DNA of 64,000 nt from Amphibacillus sp. MSJ-3. GTDB taxonomy: Bacteria > Bacillota > Bacilli > Bacillales > Amphibacillaceae. The notes beneath the pieces are model-generated. The model did no database searches. It was given only the letters and a program-made list of their open reading frames with translations, and had not been told where the DNA came from. Position 1 is the stretch's first letter. Each line of letters begins with the position of its first letter. Both the position numbers and the translations under genes were made by a program. The stretch spans positions 1-64,000 of the forward strand of contig NZ_JAHLQM010000010.1 in the NCBI RefSeq assembly GCF_018919165.1, given 5' to 3'. This document shows positions 1-9,049 of the stretch, one piece after another.

Positions 1-64
1 CGAGGAGGCTTGAGCCGTGCCCACGGAAAGCGTCCGCCTGGAATGAAAGGTAACGAAGTTACAA
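1..64. repeat. Partial dispersed intergenic repeat at the left edge
   Basis: A GC-richer block with CCGTGCCCACGGAAAGCG and CCGCCTGG stands out from the AT-rich surroundings. From memory, this kind of block recurs in intergenic regions of many Bacillaceae genomes. It is cut by the window edge, so its left limit is unknown. No open frame with coding character was seen. It lies upstream of abrB and ends before the probable abrB promoter region, which contains a small inverted repeat around 91-107. Confidence 0.45.
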
Positions 65-131
65 GCAAGTTTTGTATCAATGAAAACATAAGCCTAAAAC
101 AAGGCTTAAACATATTATACGAGGGGAGAAA

Positions 132-413
132 ATGATGAAATCTACAGGTATTGTACGCAAGGTTGATGAGTTAGGTCGTGTGGTTATACCTATTGAATTA
201 CGACGGACATTGGGTATTGCAGAGAAAGATGCTTTAGAAATTTATGTGGATGATGAGCGTATCATTCTACAAAAATACAAACCAAACATGACTTGCCAAA
301 TTACTGGTGAAATTTCTGATGATAACCTATCCCTTGCTGATGGAAAACTTATTTTAAGTCCTGAAGGTGCTAGATCATTGGTTGATGAAATTAATCGTTA
401 TTTAGACAAATAG
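132..413 (+). CDS. abrB: Transition-state regulator AbrB
   Basis: DNA-binding global regulator that represses post-exponential genes during growth. The 93-residue length and the sequence match B. subtilis AbrB closely. The N-terminal swapped-hairpin DNA-binding domain (about residues 3-50) carries the four arginines used for DNA contact: R9, R16 and the pair R24-R25 in the LRRTLG stretch. The C-terminal half (KPNMTC onward) is the multimerisation domain and keeps the single conserved cysteine. The start could be either of two adjacent ATGs: the SD GGGGAG is 8 bases before the second (135), the spacing most common in this window. It is convergent with rsmI, as in B. subtilis. Confidence 0.95.
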   Translation: MMKSTGIVRKVDELGRVVIPIELRRTLGIAEKDALEIYVDDERIILQKYKPNMTCQITGEISDDNLSLADGKLILSPEGARSLVDEINRYLDK

Positions 414-424
414 TTTTAACTAGA

Positions 425-503
425 AAGAGAGCTTTCAATACTGAACCATTCAAATTTTAGCTTTCCCTAAACTATTTGGATCGTTCCTGAAGCTCTCTCT
501 TTT
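425..503. terminator. Bidirectional terminator between abrB and rsmI
   Basis: AGAGAGCTT at 426-434 pairs with AAGCTCTCT at 490-498, followed by T-rich sequence on the plus strand. The gene arrangement is tail to tail, so the hairpin can serve both genes. The loop is long (about 55 bases) and has weaker internal pairing. Confidence 0.6.
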
Positions 504-506
504 ATG

Positions 507-1379
507 TTAGTCAACATGGTATTGTTGATAAATATCTCGTTTTTTTAATTCTCGATCCTGCGCTACCTTCCTTATCGCCTCTTTACTCGTTAGCTGATCT
601 GTTTCGATATAATAATCGACATGTTCAATAATAGTTAGCTCCTCCCACCATGACTGATTCTCGTCAACCTGGGCTAGACTCCCTTCAATAATAATACAAA
701 ATTCGCCTTTCACCATCCCACTCTCCGACCATTCTATGAGTTCCTCAACTGTTCCACGCACATACTCTTCAAATTTCTTTGTTAATTCACGGGCAAGTGC
801 TATTTTACGATTACCTAAATTCTCTTTTATGTCCATTAAAGTATCTTTTAGTCGATATGGCGATTCATATAGAATCAGTGTTGCTTGTTGTGCTTTTAGA
901 ATCTGCCATGCTTTTTTTCTTTCTTTATTCTTTTTAGGTAAAAAACCATAGAAATAAAATTGATCTGTTGGTAAGCCTGAACCAACCAAGCCACATAGGG
1001 CTGCATTCGCCCCCGGTAATACAACAACTGGAATCTCTTCCTCTATTGCAGATTGAATGAGTAATGTCCCTGGATCTGAAATACCTGGCATTCCCGCATC
1101 AGACACCAAGGCAAGATGCTGACCTTTTTTCAATACATTCAATAGATACTCCTGTTTCGACTGTTGACTATGTTCATGATAACTAGTCAGCGGGCAATGA
1201 ATATCAAAATGTGACAGTAACTTTTTTGTATTACGTGTATCTTCTGCTGCAATTAAATGAACTTGCCTTAAAGTATTTAAAGCTCTAATTGTAAGATCAT
1301 CTAGGTTTCCAATCGGAGTAGGCACAATATACAAAATACCTGTCCGTCCATTATCATGATAGCTCTTTTGTATTTTCAA
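507..1379 (-). CDS. rsmI: 16S rRNA (cytidine1402-2'-O)-methyltransferase RsmI
   Basis: SAM-dependent methyltransferase for the 2'-OH of C1402 in the ribosomal P site. The N-terminal SAM-binding tetrapyrrole-methylase fold begins LYIVPTPIGNLDDLT, followed by AAEDTR and the glycine-rich SDAGMPGISDPG and LPGANA segments typical of the family. Length about 290 residues is normal. I chose a TTG start at 1379 because AGGTGA lies at the usual distance; a GTG three codons upstream (1388) is possible but overlaps that SD. The start lies inside the 3' end of the GIY-YIG gene, so the two are probably translationally coupled. It is the last gene of the minus-strand yabA-trmN6-yazA-rsmI run. Confidence 0.95.
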   Translation of the reverse strand: MKIQKSYHDNGRTGILYIVPTPIGNLDDLTIRALNTLRQVHLIAAEDTRNTKKLLSHFDIHCPLTSYHEHSQQSKQEYLLNVLKKGQHLALVSDAGMPGISDPGTLLIQSAIEEEIPVVVLPGANAALCGLVGSGLPTDQFYFYGFLPKKNKERKKAWQILKAQQATLILYESPYRLKDTLMDIKENLGNRKIALARELTKKFEEYVRGTVEELIEWSESGMVKGEFCIIIEGSLAQVDENQSWWEELTIIEHVDYYIETDQLTSKEAIRKVAQDRELKKRDIYQQYHVD

Positions 1380-1650
1380 TCTGCTCACCTACTTTTTGCT
1401 CTTGAATGATTTGTTTCTTTTGAGAACGAGATAGTCTTTTTATTCGGTACTCCATTTGCATAGCCGCTTCTTTTGTCTCAAATATTTGATAGTAGCGTAA
1501 TTTAAATGGCCCTCTTCCTCTTGTGTACTTCGCGCCTTTTCCCGATTCATGCATTCGTAATCGATGTGCTAAATCATTTGTATAGCCTGTATATAATGAC
1601 CCATCCTTACACTCAATGATATAAACACTATGTTCAATAGACAAAGTCAT
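1354..1650 (-). CDS. yazA: GIY-YIG nuclease-superfamily protein YazA
   Basis: Small single-domain GIY-YIG protein of the UPF0213 type. The core motifs are VYIIECKDGSLYTGYTND near the N-terminus and a basic helix LRMHESGKGAKYTRGRGPF. These supply the Tyr, Arg and other residues of the fold. The cellular substrate is not known for this family. The open frame extends to 1689, but the ATG at 1650 has a strong SD (AAAGGAG about 5 bases upstream), giving 98 residues, the family size. It overlaps the end of trmN6 by 17 bases and the start of rsmI, as in B. subtilis. Lysine-rich C-terminal tail. Confidence 0.9.
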   Translation of the reverse strand: MTLSIEHSVYIIECKDGSLYTGYTNDLAHRLRMHESGKGAKYTRGRGPFKLRYYQIFETKEAAMQMEYRIKRLSRSQKKQIIQEQKVGEQIENTKELS

Positions 1651-2371
1651 GCAACTCCTTTGTATAACTACCTTCTTGATTAAAAACATAGAGGGGAGGT
1701 AACAGCTTTAAATCAACTTTCCCATCACGAATGGACTCGATTAATAAGATATTCGCCTCTTTCCCTTCTTTAGGGTAAACAAACTGTAGTCTCTTAGGTT
1801 CAAGCTTATATTTCCGCATTAAATTAATAATATCAACGAGACGACCCGGCCGATGGACCATAGCCACTTTTCCACCTGGTTTTACCAATCGACTCGATGT
1901 TTGAATCACCTGTTCCAAGTTTACTAAGATCTCATGTCTGGCAATGGTTAGATAGTCATTTTTATTCATTTGATTTGGATGTTCTGTTTTAAAGTAGGGT
2001 GGATTAACTGTAACAAGATCAAACTTATCATTACCAAAAAAACTTGGCATATCGTTTAGATCACCATGAATCAGTTCAATTTGATCTGTTTTATTGTTAT
2101 ATTGAACGCTACGTCGTGCCATTCCATACAAACGCTCCTGAATTTCGACACCTGTAATCGGCACATTTGTGAATTTACTCATCAAGAGCGGGATAACCCC
2201 ATTCCCTGTGCAAAGATCTATTATCTTCCCTCTTTTTAAGGGTAGGGATGCAAAATTAGCTAGTAAAACGGCGTCAATTGAATATGAGAAAACTGTTGGA
2301 CTTTGAATGATTTGCATCGATTGATCCATAAATAGATAATCTAAACGCTCATCGCCTAGTAAATCTACCAT
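1634..2371 (-). CDS. trmN6: tRNA1(Val) adenine37-N6-methyltransferase-like protein (YabB/TrmN6)
   Basis: Class I SAM methyltransferase of 245 residues. The SAM-binding motif I is IDLCTGNGVIPLLMS, the acidic loop follows at GVEIQ, and the N6-adenine catalytic motif IV is VNPPYFK, which classifies it as an amino-methyltransferase. By homology it modifies A37 of tRNA-Val; no substrate information is visible in the sequence itself. ATG start with SD GGAGG 6-7 bases upstream. It follows yabA after a gap that contains one of the transposase-tail hairpins, and overlaps yazA downstream. Confidence 0.9.
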   Translation of the reverse strand: MVDLLGDERLDYLFMDQSMQIIQSPTVFSYSIDAVLLANFASLPLKRGKIIDLCTGNGVIPLLMSKFTNVPITGVEIQERLYGMARRSVQYNNKTDQIELIHGDLNDMPSFFGNDKFDLVTVNPPYFKTEHPNQMNKNDYLTIARHEILVNLEQVIQTSSRLVKPGGKVAMVHRPGRLVDIINLMRKYKLEPKRLQFVYPKEGKEANILLIESIRDGKVDLKLLPPLYVFNQEGSYTKELHDFVY

Positions 2372-2405
2372 CCTTAACCTCCATACGATATTTTAATTTA
2401 ATCAA

Positions 2406-2505
2406 TGAAAAAGACTGGTTTTGAGAACAAAACTAACTCTCATTTAGTTAGAGAAAAATCTTATACTAAATAGAGATCCCTAAACCCAGCCTTTTTATTT
2501 TATTA
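2406..2505 (-). terminator. Long hairpin, relic of a transposase-tail repeat, behind yabA
   Basis: Outer arms CTGGTTT (about 2413) and AAACCCAG (about 2483) enclose an inner stem CTAACTC/TTAGTTAG, and on the minus strand the structure ends in a T run. The segment around 2418-2440 resembles the repeats at 13511, 19372 and 45066 (AGACAAAACTA type). It is likely a decayed member of that family acting as terminator or attenuator between yabA and trmN6. Confidence 0.5.
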
Positions 2506-2511
2506 GAAAGT

Positions 2512-2856
2512 CTACTTTTTATTTAAAAACTGTAAACAGAATAAACAATCTTCATTTTGTCTAGGACTTCCAAAATGAACATTACAAATATGGAAGCCTT
2601 CTTCATAAAGTCGTGCTAAATTATCATAGCCCTCACCAATAACGTTAGTATAATTATCTTGTTGACGATCTTCCTTTTCTTTAACTTCAAGTTCTCTATC
2701 TAAACGTTGGCGCAAATGATGATTCTCAATTGTCATTCGGTGATTTTCTTCTAAAAGCTCTTTTAAATGCCCTTTTAAATCACCTAACTGCTGGTAAAGT
2801 TGACCAATCTGTTCTTCCATATCTGATACTTGCTCGAACACTTCCTTTTTGTTCAC
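2512..2856 (-). CDS. yabA: Replication initiation control protein YabA
   Basis: Negative regulator of initiation that bridges DnaA and the DnaN sliding clamp and prevents re-initiation. Residues 1-70 form a long heptad-rich coiled coil (tetramerisation) starting [20 protein letters not shown]. The C-terminal domain carries the zinc ligands in HICNVHFG and DCLFC. Length 114 residues is close to B. subtilis YabA. The start is GTG with SD AGGTGG about 7 bases upstream. It lies immediately downstream of ricT (gap about 15 bases) in the conserved holB-ricT-yabA order, and the origin it controls is in this same window. Confidence 0.95.
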   Translation of the reverse strand: MNKKEVFEQVSDMEEQIGQLYQQLGDLKGHLKELLEENHRMTIENHHLRQRLDRELEVKEKEDRQQDNYTNVIGEGYDNLARLYEEGFHICNVHFGSPRQNEDCLFCLQFLNKK

Positions 2857-2871
2857 GGCACTACCACCTCA

Positions 2872-3699
2872 TCATTCCATGGTCATTAAATCAACAACAC
2901 CCTGTTCAATCAATTCATCTAATGTGTATTCAATCATACGCTCTTTCTCGATTAATTCAATTTGAATTATGCGTTCTAATATATTTATACCAACAACCTT
3001 CCCTTCACCAATAGGAGTTAAAATCTTTTCACCTAAGTCAGGAAGTTGTTTTTTTGCTTCTTCATAATCATCATTTTCATATTTCAAACAGCACATTAAG
3101 CGACCACACAATCCAGATATTTTAGCAGGATTTAATGATAAATTTTGATCCTTTGCCATTTTTATCGAAACCGGCTCAAAGTCACCTAGAAAAGTAGAGC
3201 AACAGAGCATCCGGCCACACGGTCCAATACCGCCTAACAGTTTAGCTTCATCCCTTACCCCGATTTGCCGTAACTCTATCCTTGTTTTAAAAATCGCAGC
3301 TAAATCCTTCACTAAATTTCTGAAGTCAATTCGACCGTCAGCAGTAAAATAAAAAATAACTTTATTGCGATCAAATGTATATTCAACATCAACAAGATTC
3401 ATATCCAGTTGATGTTCATTGATTTTATTAAAACATACCTGATAAGCTTCTTTTGCACTTTCCTTATTTTCTATGACTGCATACTTATCTTTCTTTGTCG
3501 CTAAACGAATCACCTTCTTTAATGGCAAGACAACGTCTTCCTCATCAACAGATTTATTCGCAATGACAACCTTGCCAAATTCAATTCCCCGTGACGTTTC
3601 TACAATCACATATTGATCCTGTTCAATAGTAAGCTGATCAGGATCAAAATAATATATTTTACCCGCTTTCTTAAAGCGTACACCGATCACTTCGATCAT
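2872..3699 (-). CDS. ricT: PSP1-domain protein RicT (YaaT), subunit of the Y-complex
   Basis: Component of the RicT-RicA-RicF complex that assists RNase Y mRNA maturation and supports competence, sporulation and biofilm formation in B. subtilis. The 275-residue protein has the PSP1 domain (about residues 60-150). It also has the cysteine motifs GPCGRMLCC and LCGRLMCC, which contribute to the iron-sulfur clusters of the complex. ATG start with SD GAGGTGATG. It is directly downstream of holB (6-base gap), so the genes are cotranscribed. Confidence 0.93.
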   Translation of the reverse strand: MIEVIGVRFKKAGKIYYFDPDQLTIEQDQYVIVETSRGIEFGKVVIANKSVDEEDVVLPLKKVIRLATKKDKYAVIENKESAKEAYQVCFNKINEHQLDMNLVDVEYTFDRNKVIFYFTADGRIDFRNLVKDLAAIFKTRIELRQIGVRDEAKLLGGIGPCGRMLCCSTFLGDFEPVSIKMAKDQNLSLNPAKISGLCGRLMCCLKYENDDYEEAKKQLPDLGEKILTPIGEGKVVGINILERIIQIELIEKERMIEYTLDELIEQGVVDLMTME

Positions 3700-3705
3700 C
3701 TATCA

Positions 3706-4692
3706 TCACCTCTGCATTTGCAGTGTTAATTTTTCCATGACTAACATTGGATGAATATTTTGAGTCACATGTCGTTTTGCTTCTAAAATAGAATATAAAA
3801 TTTGTGTTGTGTCATTCTTAGACCAATGCCAGGTACATTTTTCGAGTTCTTTTAAATAACTTTGAAAAATAATTGTCTCTTTTTGATCAATCTGTAAATA
3901 GATAATATCTTTAAACCAGTACATAAGTAGATCAAGACCAAAGTTAAGCTTTTCCCGATCCGAAAAATGTTCCATCCATTGTCTCTGAATAAATAATAAT
4001 GCTTCATCCTGTTTAGACTGGAGTATACCCATTAATTGTACCACTAATTTTCGTGCCTGTGCAAACCACTCATCTTGATCTAATGCTCGTGCCTGCTCGA
4101 GATTTGGCATGATAGCAGAAAATAGCCGAGCGTTTTCCGGCATGATACCTTCCTTTAGTAAAAGCTCTTCAATTGATTGCGAGGATAACGGCATTAATGA
4201 GATGATTTGACATCTGGATTTTACTGTATCAAGAATCGCCTGGCTATTTTCTGTCATTAAAATAGCCGTTGTTTTTTTACTGGGCTCTTCTAAAAATTTC
4301 AATAATCGATTTGCCGCATTTGTTGTCATTAAATCAGCATGTGAAATAAGGTAAACTTTTTGATTTGATTCTAAACCTGTATAAGTAAACTCTTTTTGTA
4401 AATGAGCAATTTGCTCTTTCTTAATTGAAGCACCATCTGGTCGAATCCAATGAACATCTGGGTGATTACCTGAATCAATTCGCAAACATTCATTACATCG
4501 ATGACAAGGTTCACCCGCACTCATTTGTTTGCAAAATAGGCTTTTTGCTAAGAAGTAACCAATTGCTTCTTTTCCTGTTCCTACATCACCTTGTATTAAA
4601 TAGGCATGTGCTACCCGTTCCCGAATAATCATTTGCCGTAACATCTTCATTGCTACCGGTTGCCGCTTCTCTAATTCAGCCCAATTTTCCAT
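3706..4692 (-). CDS. holB: DNA polymerase III delta' subunit HolB
   Basis: Clamp-loader subunit, AAA+ fold, working with DnaX and HolA to load the DnaN clamp. The N-terminal ATPase-like domain has a Walker-A type segment GDVGTGKEA. A four-cysteine zinc module lies around residues 53-69 (C, then CHRCNEC). The sensor region LLKFLEEPSKKT is also present. I chose the ATG at 4692 (MENWAEL) because GTGGTG lies upstream at normal distance; the frame is open to 4755, but that extension is hydrophobic and has no homologous counterpart. About 328 residues, the usual size. Sits between yaaR and ricT. Confidence 0.93.
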   Translation of the reverse strand: MENWAELEKRQPVAMKMLRQMIIRERVAHAYLIQGDVGTGKEAIGYFLAKSLFCKQMSAGEPCHRCNECLRIDSGNHPDVHWIRPDGASIKKEQIAHLQKEFTYTGLESNQKVYLISHADLMTTNAANRLLKFLEEPSKKTTAILMTENSQAILDTVKSRCQIISLMPLSSQSIEELLLKEGIMPENARLFSAIMPNLEQARALDQDEWFAQARKLVVQLMGILQSKQDEALLFIQRQWMEHFSDREKLNFGLDLLMYWFKDIIYLQIDQKETIIFQSYLKELEKCTWHWSKNDTTQILYSILEAKRHVTQNIHPMLVMEKLTLQMQR

Positions 4693-4820
4693 TATTGACA
4701 CCACCACATTTATATAGTGAATCATTTCTTTATTCAAAAAAAAGAATGAAATCAACGTCTTGATTTCACCCTCTCGTTGTTGCTTTCATTTTATCATAGA
4801 TCATACGAGTATTGCTTTAT

Positions 4821-5261
4821 TTAAGAATACAAATTAATTAACAAACCTTTAATTTCTCCAATCATATCTAGTAAGTCAATCGATCGCTTCTCTTGTTCAA
4901 CAATGGCTTCAGTTAAGGCAATAAGCTTTTCATCAATTTGTTTAACAATTAATAGTTGACGGCTATTGCCATTTAAGTTAAATGTATGTGATTGAGAGAT
5001 ATCTAATCCAAAATTAACAGCTTCCTTAATAAAACCTTTGACAAAACGTTTGTACTTAGCTAATTCCCGAAGTGTACGATAACGGGCAAGTTTCTCACCC
5101 TGGCTAGTAATTTCCTTCATTAGGTGCTCTAATTCGTAGCCATGTAATTTCTCAGCCTGTGTCATAACCATTGCATCGAAGGATAAACCTTTTGCTTTTG
5201 GTATCGGTTGATTAAGTTGTGTTGTATCAACTTGCGAACGAATTTCTTTATTAATTTTCAC
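4821..5261 (-). CDS. yaaR: YaaR-family DUF327 protein
   Basis: Conserved Bacillales protein of 146 residues with no established function. It is largely alpha-helical, with a conserved middle segment (LMKEITSQGEKLARYRTL and YKRFVKGFIKEAV). The C-terminus is a predicted amphipathic helix ending in a short hydrophobic tail. GTG start, weak SD. It keeps its fixed place between darA and holB, which argues for a link to this replication and repair cluster, but the role is unknown. Confidence 0.85.
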   Translation of the reverse strand: MKINKEIRSQVDTTQLNQPIPKAKGLSFDAMVMTQAEKLHGYELEHLMKEITSQGEKLARYRTLRELAKYKRFVKGFIKEAVNFGLDISQSHTFNLNGNSRQLLIVKQIDEKLIALTEAIVEQEKRSIDLLDMIGEIKGLLINLYS

Positions 5262-5286
5262 AGTATTAAACGTCCCTTAAATTATT

Positions 5287-5616
<330 letters not shown>

Positions 5617-5642
5617 TTAAAGTCGCCTCCTGAATATGATTA

Positions 5643-6275
5643 CTACTCATTTATATGCAAGATAATCTTTTCATACGCTAGCTGAATGACATTTACTAAT
5701 GATTGCTCAGCATCAATCGCTTCAATACGAGAGGGAAAGCGTTGCCTTAGTATTTGATAGCCCTCATATACCTTTTGATGAAAGGAGAGAGCCTCAACAT
5801 CCAAGCGATTGAGTTCACGCGCTTGATTAGATCGAATTCTTGCTAATCCATTTTGAGGTTCAATATCGAAAAACAAGGTTAAATCTGGCATGAATTGGTC
5901 AATCGCAAATTGATTAATTTGGTAAATCTGGTCAATCCCCAAATTTCTTGCATAACCTTGATAAGCTAAACTACTATCGATGAATCGATCACATAAGACA
6001 ATTTTCCCCGCTTCTAATGCAGGCTTAACCTTTTCAACAAGGTGTTGACGTCTTGCTGCAGCGTAAAGCAATGCTTCTGTTCGAGCATCCATTTCTGTAT
6101 TTGATTGATCTAATAAAATGTTCCGAATCTGTTCAGAAATTTTTATTCCACCGGGTTCACGGGTTGTCACCACAGAATAACCTTGCCTCTCTAATCGATC
6201 AGCAACACCGGTTAATGCTGATGTCTTTCCAGCCCCTTCGCCACCTTCAAATGTAATAAAATATCCTCTCACCAT
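5643..6275 (-). CDS. tmk: Thymidylate kinase
   Basis: Phosphorylates dTMP to dTDP with ATP, an essential step of dTTP supply. P-loop GGEGAGKTS at residues 9-17, the dTMP-binding TREPGG motif at about 38-43, and the DRF motif in [16 protein letters not shown]. The LID region follows [10 protein letters not shown]. 210 residues, typical for Gram-positive Tmk. ATG (or the adjacent GTG) start with SD AAAGGAG. First gene of the tmk-darA-yaaR-holB-ricT-yabA series. Confidence 0.96.
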   Translation of the reverse strand: MVRGYFITFEGGEGAGKTSALTGVADRLERQGYSVVTTREPGGIKISEQIRNILLDQSNTEMDARTEALLYAAARRQHLVEKVKPALEAGKIVLCDRFIDSSLAYQGYARNLGIDQIYQINQFAIDQFMPDLTLFFDIEPQNGLARIRSNQARELNRLDVEALSFHQKVYEGYQILRQRFPSRIEAIDAEQSLVNVIQLAYEKIILHINE

Positions 6276-6669
6276 CTATTCTCCTTTAAAAGCCTGAGGT
6301 GAGCCTTCCATTAATTAAGATGGACCTACACACAGGTTATCACTGGTTAAAGATTCACTTTAACCTTACTCTTTCTATTATTGTAGCATGTTTATCCCAA
6401 AAAATTAACGATTTTCAGATAATTATTAGCTGGCATTCAAATGATTGGGGATGATGACCACAATCCATTTGCCTGCTACAATAGCTATTATCTAAAAATA
6501 TGAATATAACTCTTCATAAATACTTTTAATCACGGATTAACTAACTGTAAAACTTCTAATTCAATAAACAAAGGGCTATTAAGGGAATCAAGAGGCGGTA
6601 AAAACCCGAATCCTTCATCTAACACACAGTGAGGGAACGAAGATTCACTTAATTAAAAGATAGGATAAT
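6276..6669. other. Gene-free stretch between csfB and tmk
   Basis: About 390 bases with no convincing ORF or RNA gene. Base composition is AT-rich, with a few weak inverted repeats such as TTAAAG/CTTTAA around 6346-6363. It probably contains the tmk promoter on the minus strand, but I could not fix a convincing -35/-10 pair. Confidence 0.4.
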
Positions 6670-6709
6670 AAAGTCTCACACTCTTTCAACTGAAAGAATA
6701 TGAGACTTT
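6670..6709. terminator. Terminator downstream of csfB
   Basis: AAAGTCTCA and TGAGACTTT form the outer stem, with an inner CTTTCA/TGAAAG stem around a 2-base loop. The structure begins a few bases after the csfB stop codon and is nearly perfectly palindromic. Confidence 0.75.
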
Positions 6710-6713
6710 AACA

Positions 6714-6887
6714 TTAACTATTTAACGGTGATTGTTGGATACGTCTTAATTTATGAACAAAAAAGCGATAGTCTGGATCTTCGGGATCAGTTGCTACAAT
6801 CTTTGCTTGGCAACTTTCACAAATGTATAAATGATAGATAAATATCCCCTCTTCTTGATTTGTGTCACATATCTGACATTGATGCAT
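6714..6887 (-). CDS. csfB: Anti-sigma factor CsfB/Gin (inhibitor of sigma-G)
   Basis: Forespore-expressed inhibitor that keeps sigma-G (and sigma-E) inactive at the wrong time or place. It has two zinc-binding cysteine pairs, CQIC and CESC, and the conserved DPEDPDYRFFVHKL segment of the Gin family. I chose the ATG at 6887 (57 residues) because GGAGG lies 8 bases upstream; a GTG at 6896 overlaps that SD. A sigma-F promoter match sits just upstream, as expected for csfB. Same place as in B. subtilis, between tmk and the bofA side. Confidence 0.9.
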   Translation of the reverse strand: MHQCQICDTNQEEGIFIYHLYICESCQAKIVATDPEDPDYRFFVHKLRRIQQSPLNS

Positions 6888-6907
6888 CAGCTCCACCTCC
6901 GTTTACT

Positions 6908-6936
6908 AGTTTCACCGAATAAAATAGATTCTATAC
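6908..6936 (-). promoter_or_regulatory. Sigma-F promoter of csfB
   Basis: On the minus strand GTATA (-35, 6932-6936) and GGTGAAACT (-10, 6908-6916) are separated by 15 bases. Both match the B. subtilis sigma-F consensus (GYWTA and GGNRANAMT) without a mismatch. The distance to the csfB ATG leaves a leader of roughly 15-20 bases with the SD. csfB belongs to the sigma-F regulon in B. subtilis. Confidence 0.8.
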
Positions 6937-6940
6937 ATTA

Positions 6941-6987
6941 AAAAAGCAGAAATCTGCTAGAATGATCTAACAAGATTTCTGCTTTTT
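6941..6987. terminator. Bidirectional terminator upstream of csfB, behind oppA
   Basis: AAAAAGCAGAAATCT (6941-6955) pairs with AGATTTCTGCTTTTT (6973-6987), giving a 15-bp stem with A and T flanks on the two sides. It ends transcription from the opp operon before the csfB promoter. Confidence 0.85.
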
Positions 6988-7120
6988 ATTATTTTTCTAT
7001 CTAGAACGATTGACTATAATCTCACTTTTTATCCAGTAAATAAACAGAGTTCATACAAAGTGATCCCTCACAGTTCAAACCATTCCTACGGAGTATCTCC
7101 CTTAATACATGAGAAGTCTC

Positions 7121-8950
7121 CTACTCTGCAGCTTCTTCCCCTGTCTCTTCTTCAACTGGTGTAATTTCGTCTGCTTCAAATGGTTCTTCTTGAGTCACAG
7201 CAATTTCATAGCGATAAACTCCTGTTGTAGTGAAGTTATAAGCATAGTTTTGAACACGATTATTAACAGGTATAAGTATCGCACGATATACAGTTGGGAA
7301 AACAGGAATTTCATCAACCATCAGTTGTTGCCATTCACTATAGACCTCTTGACGATATTCTTGATCAAAGGCTTCTTCAGATAAACCTTCTTTTAGTAAT
7401 CGGTCATTTTCTTCACTCGCATAACGTGGATAGTTGAAAGCAGCTGTTCGGCCATATAAACCAGATGGATCAACGTCAGCTCCTACTCCCCAAGCTCCTT
7501 GGTAAATATCAATTTCTGGGTCATCTGCCTCAACACGGTCATAGAATGTATTGAATTCTTGTAAGCGACCATCTAATAATTGAACATTTAAGCCGACCTC
7601 TTTCCATGCTTGCATATAATATTGGGCGATAGGTTCAGCAGTATCCCCACCTGACATGGAAGCGAAGTTGATAACCAGTTCGTTTCCATCTTGGTCTTCA
7701 CGGAAACCATCTTCGTCAACATCGATATAACCAGCTTCATCTAAAATCTCATTTGCTTGTTTAGGATCATATGTTGGTGCCTCAATTGTAGCATCATGAT
7801 AATCTGGATGAGAAGGTGGTGTCAATGTTGTTGCATTCCAACGCAATCCATCATAGAATTTAGTACCTACTGCGTCGTTATCCACTGCATACCACATTGC
7901 TCGACGTAGATTTACATCAGCCATTTTTGCATCAGGATCTGGTACAACCTCACCATCTTCTATCTTACCAAGTTTAAAACCAATATAGGTATAGGCAGTA
8001 TCGATCCCACCTAGAAACTCCACATTGGACATATCTTGATTATCTTTATATTGTTCAGTCGGGAATGTACTAACTGCATCTATATCACCCGTTTGTAATG
8101 ATTGAACAACGACATTTGGATTAATAACACGAACCGTTACACCGTCAAGTTTTGGTTCGCCTCTCCAATAATCTTCATTTTTGACCATTGTGACAGATTC
8201 ACCTGGCACAATCGATTCCACTTTAAATGGACCATAACCGATTGGTTCTGTACGCACAGCATCAGATGAAGCCATATCTTCAATTGGAATATCTTCGAAA
8301 ATATGTTTTGCTAATGGATAGGCCCAAATACCACCTGCTAATAGGGAAGGGGTAAATTCATGATAAGTTATTTTAATTGTCTTCTCATCAATAATCTCAA
8401 TCCCTGATATCTCATCTGTTTCACCTTTATGATATTCTGGCATACCTTCAACACTACTCAAAGATTGTGTGTAACGAACACCATCATAGTCTGGATGACC
8501 AACAACTTCATAAGCATAAGCCCAATCCTCAGCTGTTACGGGCTCTCCATCATGCCAGTTTAGATTCTCGTTAATTGTGAAAGTAATTGAATGATTATCT
8601 TCATCTACCTCGAATGTCGCTGCGCCATCTTGTGTATAGGCATAGTTCTCATCCATGGTAAGAAGTGATTCACTAAACCAATCAATAATTTGAACGTCTG
8701 GGTTACCAGAATAGAAGTTATAGTTTAATGTTCCTTCAAACGCTGTGTCTGATACGAGACCAAAGTTCAAGGTTCCTCCTTCTATCGCTTCCCCTTCGTT
8801 TGTTTTGACCTGGTTAAAATCCTCGATCGAAATTAACTCATCCTCAGCAGCTGAGTCTCCTTCTTTTTCATCATTACAACCTGCTAATACTAGAACTAGC
8901 ATTAACATAAGCGCAAGAAAAGCTTTTGGTATGCTTCTTCTTGTCATCAT
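7121..8950 (-). CDS. Peptide ABC transporter substrate-binding lipoprotein (OppA/AppA family)
   Basis: Extracellular solute-binding protein, family 5, for oligopeptide import. Signal peptide with lipobox LVLAGC near residue 25, then an acidic linker. The SBP family 5 fold follows (ENYAYTQDGAATFEVDED, FTINENLNWHDGEPVTAEDW). The C-terminal tail is strongly acidic. About 609 residues from the ATG at 8950, which has SD GGGGAGG 7 bases upstream; the frame extends five codons further. Last gene of the five-gene minus-strand operon D-F-B-C-A; the app and opp operons of B. subtilis place the binding protein elsewhere. Exact peptide specificity cannot be read from the sequence. Confidence 0.92.
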   Translation of the reverse strand: MMTRRSIPKAFLALMLMLVLVLAGCNDEKEGDSAAEDELISIEDFNQVKTNEGEAIEGGTLNFGLVSDTAFEGTLNYNFYSGNPDVQIIDWFSESLLTMDENYAYTQDGAATFEVDEDNHSITFTINENLNWHDGEPVTAEDWAYAYEVVGHPDYDGVRYTQSLSSVEGMPEYHKGETDEISGIEIIDEKTIKITYHEFTPSLLAGGIWAYPLAKHIFEDIPIEDMASSDAVRTEPIGYGPFKVESIVPGESVTMVKNEDYWRGEPKLDGVTVRVINPNVVVQSLQTGDIDAVSTFPTEQYKDNQDMSNVEFLGGIDTAYTYIGFKLGKIEDGEVVPDPDAKMADVNLRRAMWYAVDNDAVGTKFYDGLRWNATTLTPPSHPDYHDATIEAPTYDPKQANEILDEAGYIDVDEDGFREDQDGNELVINFASMSGGDTAEPIAQYYMQAWKEVGLNVQLLDGRLQEFNTFYDRVEADDPEIDIYQGAWGVGADVDPSGLYGRTAAFNYPRYASEENDRLLKEGLSEEAFDQEYRQEVYSEWQQLMVDEIPVFPTVYRAILIPVNNRVQNYAYNFTTTGVYRYEIAVTQEEPFEADEITPVEEETGEEAAE

Positions 8951-9049
8951 AAATAACCTCCCCATTTTTTATATTCTTGTCAACAACGCATGTTGACGAT
9001 TTATACTTAACATCTGCTTCAGATGTAGGTATCACAATTCATATGACCG

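Noticed and set aside
6543-6610. Possible third copy of the 100-base repeat (GTAAAACTTC... pattern)
   Set aside because: Similarity is limited to about 15 bases and the spacing does not hold.
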